A stretch of DNA of 5,600 nucleotides from Actinomycetota bacterium (GTDB taxonomy: Bacteria; Actinomycetota; Thermoleophilia; Gaiellales; Gaiellaceae), in contig JACCTQ010000168.1 of the NCBI GenBank assembly GCA_013812265.1, positions 1 to 5,600 on the forward strand. Reading direction: 5' to 3'. Position 1 is the first letter of the stretch; each line of letters starts with the position of its first letter. This document shows positions 1-5,283 of the stretch, piece by piece. The notes under the pieces were generated by a model. That model worked only from the letters and a program-made list of their open reading frames with translations. It had not been told where the DNA came from and did no database searches. The translations under genes and the position numbers were made by a program.

Positions 1-6
1 AAGGTG
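1..6 (+). promoter_or_regulatory. Probable ribosome binding site for the fucose synthase gene
   Basis: AAGGTG lies 8 nt before the ATG at 15 and matches the core of the anti-Shine-Dalgarno complement. It is the clearest such site in the window and supports the chosen start, as the Rossmann GxxGxxG motif begins only six residues later. Confidence 0.5.
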
Positions 7-18
7 CAGACGGCATGA
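1..18 (+). CDS. C-terminal tail of an upstream gene, overlapping the fucose synthase start (ATGA)
   Basis: The frame starting at base 1 reads K-V-Q-T-A and then stops at TGA (16-18). This stop shares ATGA with the ATG at 15, a 4-nt stop/start overlap that is very common between co-transcribed, translationally coupled genes. Only five residues are visible, so no function can be read from them. In many bacteria the gene directly before a GDP-L-fucose synthase is GDP-mannose 4,6-dehydratase (gmd), the preceding step of the pathway, so gmd is the natural guess. That is context only. The stop could also be a chance one, since any frame ends somewhere. Confidence 0.35.
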   Translation, partial: KVQTA

Positions 19-953
19 CGGTGCTCATCACGGGTGGCGGTGGCTTCGTCGGATCGCATCTCGTCGAGCGGCTGCGGGGCGATGGCATCGAGCCGTTCGT
101 CGCGCGGCGGCGCGACTACGACCTCACACTCGCCCGGGATGTCGAGCGCCTCTTTGCGCACGCGAACCCGGATCTCGTCATCCATCTCGCCGCCGAGGTG
201 GGTGGCATCGGCGCGAACCGCTCGAACCCCGGCCGCTACTGGTACGCGAATCTGATGATGGGGACACACATCCTGGAGCAGAGCCGCCTCGCCGAGGTCG
301 ACAAGCTCGTTCTCCTGGGAACGATCTGCTCGTATCCCAAGCTCACGCCCATCCCCTTCAGCGAGGACGACCTGTGGGACGGGTTCCCGGAGGAGACGAA
401 CGCTCCCTACGGCGTGGCGAAGAAGGCGCTCCTCGTCGGTGCCCAGGCCTATCGCGAGCAATACGGACTGCGTTCCATCTATCTCATGCCCACGAACCTC
501 TACGGGCCCCGTGACAACTTCAACCTGGAAACCTCCCACGTGATCCCTGCCCTGATCCGCAAGATGCTGGAGGCCAACGAGCGGGGCGAGCGCGAGATCG
601 TCCTCTGGGGCGACGGCACGCCTACCCGCGACTCGCTCTACGTCGAGGACTGTGTCGAGGGCCTCTGGCTGGCCGCGCAGCACTACGACGGCGCGGAGCC
701 GGTCAACCTCGGCACAGGCGAGGAGCCGTCGATCCGCGATCTGGCCGGGCTCGTCGCCGAGATCACCGCCTACGACGGCGACATCGTCTGGGACGAGTCA
801 CGGCCGAACGGCCAGCCGCGACGGCGCCTGGACGTCACTCGCGCGGAGAACCTGTTCGGCTTCCGGGCGCAGACGTCGCTGCGCGAAGGGCTCGAGCGCA
901 CGGTCGCCTGGTATCGGGAGTCAGCCGGAGTTCTGGAGCTTCTGACGGACTGA
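15..953 (+). CDS. fcl: GDP-L-fucose synthase (GDP-4-keto-6-deoxy-D-mannose epimerase/reductase), NAD-dependent epimerase family
   Basis: Cytosolic extended short-chain dehydrogenase of 312 aa, close to the 321 aa of E. coli Fcl/WcaG. The family epimerises GDP-4-keto-6-deoxymannose at C3 and C5 and reduces it with NADPH to GDP-L-fucose. Visible signs are the Rossmann loop GGGGFVGSHL (7-16), HLAAEVGGI (57-65), the LGTICSYPK segment (101-109), the catalytic Y132 and K136 in PYGVAKK, MPTNLYGPRDNF (158-169) and SHVIPALIRK (174-183), which carries the family histidine H175. WGDGTPTRDSLYVED (198-212) matches the WGxGxPxRxxxxxxD sugar-nucleotide segment. C105 and H175 align with the E. coli epimerisation pair C109/H179. 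The usual triad serine (E. coli S107) appears as T103. The start has an RBS-like AAGGTG and an ATGA overlap with the preceding gene. It converges with the hydrolase gene, 35 bp apart. A different keto-sugar epimerase/reductase is possible but less likely. Confidence 0.9.
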   Translation: MTVLITGGGGFVGSHLVERLRGDGIEPFVARRRDYDLTLARDVERLFAHANPDLVIHLAAEVGGIGANRSNPGRYWYANLMMGTHILEQSRLAEVDKLVLLGTICSYPKLTPIPFSEDDLWDGFPEETNAPYGVAKKALLVGAQAYREQYGLRSIYLMPTNLYGPRDNFNLETSHVIPALIRKMLEANERGEREIVLWGDGTPTRDSLYVEDCVEGLWLAAQHYDGAEPVNLGTGEEPSIRDLAGLVAEITAYDGDIVWDESRPNGQPRRRLDVTRAENLFGFRAQTSLREGLERTVAWYRESAGVLELLTD

Positions 954-966
954 CGCTTCGCCACAA

Positions 967-1007
967 GGCTTCAGCCTGTTAGGAACTCTCAGCGCCGAGC
1001 TGAAGCC
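967..1007. terminator. Inverted repeat between convergent genes, possible bidirectional terminator
   Basis: GGCTTCAGC (967-975) and its exact complement GCTGAAGCC (999-1007) form 9-bp arms around a 23-nt loop. The right arm falls inside the last codons of the hydrolase gene; the left arm is in the 35-bp gap after the fucose synthase stop. The position between two converging genes suits a shared terminator. The loop is long and there is no T-run on either strand, so this would not be a canonical intrinsic terminator. Confidence 0.3.
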
Positions 1008-2149
1008 AACGTGCGTGCGTAGCGCTGGAAAGCTGCGAAGGCCGGTTTTCTGCGCCCCGTGGCCGTGAGGAAGCCCGATTGCCAGCCGTTACGGAGGTCG
1101 GCGTCGTCCCGGAACAGGAACCAGAGCATCATGTCGATCCGCGGGTTGCGCTGCGCGATGCCGAAGGACTGTGTGAGGTAGCGCGCTTGTAGCGCCCACG
1201 AGACCCCGAAGGACCTATCTGGCGGGCTGGTCTGGTAGCCGTACTCGGTGAGCCACACGCGTTTCGCGCCGTAGAGACGGGTCAGCGCCCTGATCAACAC
1301 GTCGATGTTTCCGAGCGTGATGGCCGTGCGAGCGGAAGGCCGGGACGTAGGCGTCTCCGTCGGCCGTCCGTAGTACGGGTGGTGGGCGTAAGCGTCGAAG
1401 GTCTTGGCACCGAACTTCTTCATGTTCGCGAGGAACACGAGCGGGGAGATCGAGGGACGGATGTTCTGGGCGCTGTTGTTCCCGCGCGGCCCCGTCACCC
1501 CGCACGCCACCTTCTCGTTGCGCAGGCTGGTCAGGTGGACACCGTTGTAGATGGCGTTGCAGATCCTGGCGTAGTCCACCGGGCTCTGGACGATCCAGCG
1601 CGGTCCGACCCGCCGGAACTGGGGCGCGAGGTAGTTGGGATTGTTGGGCTCGTTCCATGCGAGCCAGTGGCGTACAGAGGGAAGGATTCGTCCGTCGGCC
1701 CGCTCGAACGTCCCGCTGTAGCGCTCCGCGGCGGCGTACGCGAACTTCTGCAGGTCGGCCGCACGCGTCGGGGCGCGGTTCATCCCCTTGCCGCCGTTCG
1801 CCCAGCCCGGGGTGCCGTAGATCGAGAAAACCACCTTCATCCCGTACTGCGTCGCGTAGAACGCGGTGCGGTCGTACGCCGCCCAGTTGTAGGCCGGATC
1901 GCTGGGGTCGGCCGCGTCGACAGGTCGTCTGCGCGCCACGCCGAAACGTCCACCCCAGTAGAGGTTGACGCGGAGGAGCTGCGACCGCAGCTCCTGGAGG
2001 ATCGGGAAGGAACGCTCGGGATTCCCGTACAGCGTCTGGGCCTCGTCGAAGATTCCGACCTGGAAGAAGCGGGAAGGCGCCGCCTCGCCGGGCACGAGCA
2101 TCGCCAGGGCGGCAGCGAGGCTCAGAACGACTAAAAGTTGTCTAAACAC
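989..2149 (-). CDS. Secreted clan GH-A glycoside hydrolase of an exopolysaccharide cluster
   Basis: 386-aa protein with an export signal: one arginine (R3), a hydrophobic core LLVVLSLAAALAMLV (5-19) and a likely signal peptidase site after GEA (21-23). The rest reads as a TIM-barrel glycosidase. W163-N166-E167-P168 (WLAWNEP) is the acid/base motif of clan GH-A, and E302 in VWLTEYGYQ (298-306) fits the nucleophile at the end of strand 7. HHPYY (256-260) and WFLFRD (343-348) are typical barrel-edge segments. The substrate cannot be read from the sequence; family 39- or 5-like endoglycosidases, and PslG-like hydrolases of exopolysaccharide operons, are the nearest comparison. The start is GTG (2147-2149); its last-gene position and the 8-nt overlap with the UXS stop (GTGTTTAG) suggest translational coupling, as no clear Shine-Dalgarno is seen. 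The signal peptide supports this start over the internal Met17. It probably trims or releases the polymer outside the membrane (inference). Confidence 0.8.
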   Translation of the reverse strand: MFRQLLVVLSLAAALAMLVPGEAAPSRFFQVGIFDEAQTLYGNPERSFPILQELRSQLLRVNLYWGGRFGVARRRPVDAADPSDPAYNWAAYDRTAFYATQYGMKVVFSIYGTPGWANGGKGMNRAPTRAADLQKFAYAAAERYSGTFERADGRILPSVRHWLAWNEPNNPNYLAPQFRRVGPRWIVQSPVDYARICNAIYNGVHLTSLRNEKVACGVTGPRGNNSAQNIRPSISPLVFLANMKKFGAKTFDAYAHHPYYGRPTETPTSRPSARTAITLGNIDVLIRALTRLYGAKRVWLTEYGYQTSPPDRSFGVSWALQARYLTQSFGIAQRNPRIDMMLWFLFRDDADLRNGWQSGFLTATGRRKPAFAAFQRYARTLASARR

Positions 2150-3083
2150 CGACCGGCTGCCGGCCGAGCGCCGCGAGGATTCGCGCCAGTCCTTCTTCCA
2201 TATCGACTTCGGGCTCCCAACCGAGCACCTGCTGGGCGCGGGTGATGTCGGGGCGGCGAATGTGCGGATCGTCGGTCGGCAGCGCCTCGAAGACGACCTT
2301 GCTGCGGGATCCCGAGACGCGGATGACAGTCTCGGCCAGCTCGAGCATGGTGACCTCGTGATCGGGGTTCCCGAGGTTTACGGGCAGGTGCTCGTCGCTC
2401 TCGGCCAGCAGGTAGAGGCCGCGGACGAGGTCGTCCACGTAGCACAGGCTTCTCGTCTGAGAGCCGTCGCCGAAGACCGTGAGCGGCTTGTCCTCGAGCG
2501 CCTGGCGAACGAACGTCGGAATCGCGCGCCCGTCGTTGGGCCGCATGCGCGGGCCGTACGTGTTGAAGATGCGAGCGATACACGTGTTGACACCCTGCTG
2601 GCGGTGGTACGCCATGCTCATGGCCTCGGCGTACCGCTTCGCCTCGTCGTACACGCCACGGGGCCCGATCGGATTCACGTTCCCCCAGTAGCTCTCCGGC
2701 TGTGGATGGACCTGGGGATCGCCGTACACCTCGCTGGAGGAAGCGAGTAGGAAGCGAGCTCGCTTGAACTTCGCGAGGCCGAGCGTGTTGTGCGTTCCGT
2801 ACGAGCCCACCTTCAGTGTGTGCAGCGGCAGCCGCTGGTAGTCGATGGGGCTCGCCGGGCTCGCGAGATGGAAGACGAAGTCGATGGTCTCGTCGATCTC
2901 GATGTGCTGGATGAGGTCGTGGTTGATGAAGAGAAAGTCAGGCTCCCTGATGTGGTTGACGTTCTGGAGCGACCCGGTGTCCAGGTTGTCGACGCAAATA
3001 ACGCGATGGCCCTGCTCGAGCAGGTAATCGCACAGATGGGAGCCGAGAAAGCCTGCTCCGCCGGTTACGAGAGCGGTGGACAT
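2142..3083 (-). CDS. uxs: UDP-glucuronate decarboxylase (UDP-xylose synthase)
   Basis: Cytosolic extended SDR enzyme of 313 aa, the usual size of soluble bacterial UXS. It oxidises UDP-glucuronate at C4, decarboxylates it and reduces it again to UDP-D-xylose, using tightly bound NAD. Motifs in order: TGGAGFLGSHL (7-17), the NAD-binding acidic D32 in VDNLDTG, the UXS-type HLASPASPIDY (72-82), LLASSSEVYGDP (112-123) with the catalytic serine and E118, YWGNVNPIGPRGVYDEAKR (132-150) with Y145 and K149, ARIFNTYGPRM (170-180), DGSQTRSLCYVDDLV (206-220) and a conserved RRPDI (276-280). E118, the NPIGPR segment and the C-terminal arginine separate UXS from dTDP-glucose 4,6-dehydratase, the main alternative. 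It lies 81 bp after the glycosyltransferase gene and has no clear Shine-Dalgarno; a TACCAT hexamer 7 nt before the ATG could be a -10 box of a leaderless transcript. Its stop overlaps the hydrolase start. Confidence 0.93.
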   Translation of the reverse strand: MSTALVTGGAGFLGSHLCDYLLEQGHRVICVDNLDTGSLQNVNHIREPDFLFINHDLIQHIEIDETIDFVFHLASPASPIDYQRLPLHTLKVGSYGTHNTLGLAKFKRARFLLASSSEVYGDPQVHPQPESYWGNVNPIGPRGVYDEAKRYAEAMSMAYHRQQGVNTCIARIFNTYGPRMRPNDGRAIPTFVRQALEDKPLTVFGDGSQTRSLCYVDDLVRGLYLLAESDEHLPVNLGNPDHEVTMLELAETVIRVSGSRSKVVFEALPTDDPHIRRPDITRAQQVLGWEPEVDMEEGLARILAALGRQPVGV

Positions 3084-3090
3084 GCGCGGA

Positions 3091-3096
3091 ATGGTA
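3091..3096 (-). promoter_or_regulatory. Possible -10 box of a leaderless uxs transcript
   Basis: On the - strand TACCAT (3096 to 3091) fits TANNNT and is followed by 7 nt before the ATG at 3083, the spacing expected if transcription starts at the start codon. The 81-bp gap (3084-3164) separates this gene from the upstream glycosyltransferase gene and holds no Shine-Dalgarno-like site. There is no recognisable -35, and a six-base match with three fixed positions can occur by chance. I see nothing else firm in the gap apart from a weak CCGGT/ACCGG inverted repeat. Confidence 0.25.
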
Positions 3097-3164
3097 CTCG
3101 CGAAGGGCGGACGACTCCGGTTGTTCGCGCAGCTTTTACCGGGCGCTAACGCACGCCGAACGAT

Positions 3165-4112
3165 CTAGCGCAGGTCTTTGTTCGCCTCCATGTCGAACAG
3201 CATCGCGAACAGCGTGAACTGGAAGCCCGAGATCAGGAGCAGCGCAATCAGCACCACTGTGGGCGTAGTCAGATCGTTGCCGAGAAACCGGAGCACCGTC
3301 TCCACGATGCCGAGGACGAGCCCTGCGACCGTCATCAGAAATCCCAGCACATAGAAGAAGACGAGCGGATGGAAGTCGCGGATCACGTACTTCTCCCGCA
3401 TACGCCAGAAGAAGCCCTTCACGAGCAGCCACGAGATGCGCGGAATCACCCGGCGGAGCTTGATCCCGGAGCGCTCGCCGACACCGTATATCGGCCGCGA
3501 CGGCAGGTCTCGGACGCGGGCGTTCAGCACGTTCAGGTGCACCAGCATGTCGTTCGGGAAGCCGTAGCTCTGGTAGATGCGGTCGAGGTCGAGGAGCTCG
3601 AGCGTCCCGAGGTCGATGGCGGTGTAGCCCGACTGCGAATCGGCGACGTGCCAGTAGCCGGAGGCCACCTTCGTCAACAGAGACAGCACGGCGTTCCCGA
3701 GATAGCGGTTTCGTGGCATCAGCTGCCAGGCCTGCCCGGTGAAGAGCCGGTTGGCCTTCGCGTAGTCGACTTCTCCGCGCGCGACCGGCTCGACGAGCTT
3801 CGTAAGATCCTCCGGGTCCATCTGGTTGTCGGCCGCCATCACGCAGGTGACGTCGATGCGCTCGGCGAGGGCACGACGGTAGCCGGTCACGATCGCCGCG
3901 CCCACGCCGCCGTTACGCTCGTGCACGATCACCTCGATGCGCGGATCGGCCGCGGCGGCCGCGCTCGCGCGCTGCGCCGTCCCGTCTCGCGACGCGTCGT
4001 CGACGACGAAGATCCGGTCGACGAAGCCGGGGATGCCCGCGAGCGTGGTCTCGACCAGTCTCTCCTCGTCGTATGCCGGGACGACTACGGCGACCCTCTT
4101 GCCTCCGACCAT
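3165..4112 (-). CDS. Family 2 glycosyltransferase with two C-terminal membrane helices
   Basis: 315-aa GT-A fold inverting glycosyltransferase of the dolichol-phosphate-mannose-synthase-like type. The N-terminal domain has VVVPAYDEE (9-17), VVDDASRDGT (36-45), the HERNGGVGAA loop (64-73) and AADNQMDP (93-100), where D95 sits in the nucleotide-sugar/metal (DXD-like) position. HVADSQSGY (155-163) is the second conserved acidic segment, and amphipathic basic stretches (R220-R240) lead to the membrane. Two hydrophobic helices follow, about 249-271 and 284-305, with a short acidic/basic cytoplasmic tail. Enzymes of this shape (GtrB-like) usually load a sugar onto undecaprenyl phosphate or act on a lipid-linked glycan at the inner membrane face; the donor here is unknown. 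It starts 9 nt after the stop of the Wzz-like gene and has no strong ribosome site, so coupled translation is likely. Confidence 0.85.
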   Translation of the reverse strand: MVGGKRVAVVVPAYDEERLVETTLAGIPGFVDRIFVVDDASRDGTAQRASAAAAADPRIEVIVHERNGGVGAAIVTGYRRALAERIDVTCVMAADNQMDPEDLTKLVEPVARGEVDYAKANRLFTGQAWQLMPRNRYLGNAVLSLLTKVASGYWHVADSQSGYTAIDLGTLELLDLDRIYQSYGFPNDMLVHLNVLNARVRDLPSRPIYGVGERSGIKLRRVIPRISWLLVKGFFWRMREKYVIRDFHPLVFFYVLGFLMTVAGLVLGIVETVLRFLGNDLTTPTVVLIALLLISGFQFTLFAMLFDMEANKDLR

Positions 4113-4121
4113 GCGCGAAGG

Positions 4122-5033
4122 TCAGTTTCCCCGGAGGCCGGCTGCCCGGGGGGCGAACCGATCCCAGAGGAGCGCCGCGAGACCGCCGAGAAGAAGGCCG
4201 AGGATGCCCGCCACCAGCATGGAGTTGCGGACGCTGCGGGCCGTCGTCTCGACGGCCACCGCGGGCTCCACGATCGTTGCTCGTTCGGTCGTGCGCGCGA
4301 AGACCAGGCTCTGTTGCGTCGCGGCCTGCTCGTCGACGATATCCCCTCGCCGCTGCTGTGAGTTCGAGAGCAGGCTGACGAGGTCGATGCGCTCGATCGG
4401 CGGGAGGCGGCGCGCGCCCCTGACGGCAGCGGTGAGCGTCACGATCTGAGCCTCGATGGCCTTGAGATCAGCAGCCTGCGACGCGGCCCGGTTCTCTAGC
4501 TGCTCGATTCTCGTCTCGACGTAGGGGGCCGAGACCCGGCGCGCCAGGTGGCGTGCGAGCGCGTTCGCCGCGACCTCGATCCTGCGCGCGGCATCACCCT
4601 TCACCTCCACGTCGACGAACAGCGCGGGTGCCGCCGCGCGCGCGCCTTGTCCAGAAGCGATCGTTTGCGTGGACACGCGGCCCCGAAGCTTTGCCACTCG
4701 AAGCCCGCTTGCCCGCGCTGCCTCCTTGAGCGCGGCCTCGGAGCGGAGGATGCGCGCCACCGTTCCGGGGTTGTTGGCCAGGCCCTGGATCGGAGGGCCG
4801 CCGCCGGGCGGAATGGGCAGGCCCAGATAGACGATCGCCTCGGCGCGGTACGTGTTGCCGCTTCCGGTCCCGAGCACGTACCCGATTGCGAGGCCGAGCA
4901 GAAGGCCGGCCAGCGGCAGCCACCAGCGCGCGAGAATCCGCCTCTTCACGTCCGCGAGGTCGACCTCCTGCTCCAGATCCAGCTCGGGGAGCGACCGCGC
5001 GCGCGGCTTCCGCAACTCGGTCTCCCGGGTCAT
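4122..5033 (-). CDS. Wzz-type polysaccharide chain-length / co-polymerase protein, without kinase domain
   Basis: 303-aa inner-membrane protein with the layout of the Wzz/YveK/Wzc N-terminal family. After a cytosolic, charged start (1-36, with DLADVKRRILARWWLP at 25-40 typical of Wzz proteins) comes helix TM1 at about 37-57. An extracytoplasmic domain follows, with a predicted coiled-coil-like helical stretch rich in Q, E, A and R at about 174-248. A short ATIVEPAVA segment (252-260) precedes TM2 at about 270-290, and a basic cytosolic tail (291-303) ends the protein. Such proteins control polymer length and are often paired with a tyrosine kinase; no Walker motif is present, so any kinase is a separate gene outside the window. 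The start is the first possible ATG: an in-frame TAG (5046-5048) lies five codons upstream. It opens the - strand block and is the best candidate for its first gene. Confidence 0.82.
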   Translation of the reverse strand: MTRETELRKPRARSLPELDLEQEVDLADVKRRILARWWLPLAGLLLGLAIGYVLGTGSGNTYRAEAIVYLGLPIPPGGGPPIQGLANNPGTVARILRSEAALKEAARASGLRVAKLRGRVSTQTIASGQGARAAAPALFVDVEVKGDAARRIEVAANALARHLARRVSAPYVETRIEQLENRAASQAADLKAIEAQIVTLTAAVRGARRLPPIERIDLVSLLSNSQQRRGDIVDEQAATQQSLVFARTTERATIVEPAVAVETTARSVRNSMLVAGILGLLLGGLAALLWDRFAPRAAGLRGN

Positions 5034-5042
5034 CGGGCGCCG

Positions 5043-5051
5043 ACTCTAACA
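5043..5051 (-). promoter_or_regulatory. Possible extended -10 promoter before the Wzz-like gene
   Basis: Reading the - strand, TGT (5051-5049) followed by TAGAGT (5048-5043) fits an extended -10 element, TGnTANNNT, 9 nt before the ATG at 5033. This suggests a leaderless or nearly leaderless transcript, in line with the lack of a Shine-Dalgarno site there. The TGT comes from the edge of repeat copy 1 and the hexamer from the unique sequence beside it. No convincing -35 was found, so this remains a tentative call. Confidence 0.35.
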
Positions 5052-5144
5052 CGACCTTTTGTGCGCCTTCGGCTGCAAAAGCTCGACCAAAAGGAAACCA
5101 GGGGTCTCCTACTGCGTAGGTGTACTCCATTCCGGCCCTCGGCT
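5049..5144. repeat. 96-bp tandem repeat, copy 1
   Basis: First of two head-to-tail copies; the same unit follows at once at 5145. The two differ by two substitutions plus two compensating small changes: one fewer A in an A-run, and an extra C with a T-to-C change. Within the unit, CTTTTG (5056-5061) pairs with CAAAAG (5076-5081) around a loop holding GCC-TTC-GGC. A second hairpin, CCTAC/GTAGG (5108-5112 and 5116-5120), has a 3-nt loop and competes with an overlapping GGA-ACC/GGT-TCC hairpin (5093-5109). No terminal inverted repeats, spacers or gene are present. It ends 15 bp before the Wzz-like start codon. Whether it occurs elsewhere in the genome cannot be seen here. Confidence 0.93.
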
Positions 5145-5240
5145 ACACGACCTTTTGTGCGCCTTCGGCTTCAAAAGCTCGACCAAAGGAAACCAGGGGT
5201 CTCCCCACTGCGTAGGTCTACTCCATTCCGGCCCTCGGCT
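5145..5240. repeat. 96-bp tandem repeat, copy 2
   Basis: Second copy of the unit at 5049-5144, keeping the length of 96 bp because a 1-base loss in the A-run is balanced by a 1-base gain near 5205. The first hairpin is kept (CTTTTG at 5152-5157, CAAAAG at 5172-5177). In the second, CCCAC (5204-5208) faces GTAGG (5212-5216): this gives a C-A mismatch in a + strand RNA but a U-G wobble in a - strand RNA. The last 13 bases of the unit (through 5239) are also the left arm of the strong hairpin at 5227-5255, which copy 1 lacks on its right side. Confidence 0.93.
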
Positions 5241-5255
5241 ACGCCGAGGGCCGGA
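5227..5255 (-). terminator. Strong stem-loop, possible terminator of the beta-propeller gene
   Basis: Thirteen contiguous Watson-Crick pairs join 5227-5239 (TCCGGCCCTCGGC) to 5243-5255 (GCCGAGGGCCGGA) across a 3-nt loop, with a possible further T-G pair outside. On the - strand it starts 28 nt after the stop of the beta-propeller gene, so it could end that transcript and insulate the Wzz-like gene downstream. Neither strand has a T-run after the stem, so termination would be non-canonical, or the stem may instead be part of the repeat element. Confidence 0.5.
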
Positions 5256-5283
5256 GAGTGTGCCTTCGGCGCGGCCCGAGCTC

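Noticed and set aside
1379..2134. Long + strand open frame opposite the glycoside hydrolase
   Set aside because: It mirrors the codons of the hydrolase, which has a signal peptide and both catalytic motifs; no recognisable domain of its own.
2142..3083. dTDP-glucose 4,6-dehydratase for the gene called uxs
   Set aside because: The HLASPASPIDY, YWGNVNPIGPR and RRPDI segments and E118 fit UDP-glucuronate decarboxylase much better.
3369..4361. Long + strand open frame opposite the glycosyltransferase and Wzz-like genes
   Set aside because: No family motifs, biased composition, and it lies opposite well-supported genes; typical GC-rich shadow.
4122..5033. Wzz-like protein as a full tyrosine autokinase (Wzc type)
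   Set aside because: The protein ends 13 residues after the second membrane helix, and no Walker A/B or tyrosine cluster is present.
4594..5130. A - strand frame starting inside repeat copy 1 and running into the Wzz-like gene
   Set aside because: Overlaps the Wzz-like protein in another frame for most of its length and shows low-complexity Arg/Gly/Pro content.
5049..5240. CRISPR array or integron attC-like site
   Set aside because: Only two units, directly abutting with no spacers, and the unit is much longer than CRISPR repeats. No integrase core sites were found.
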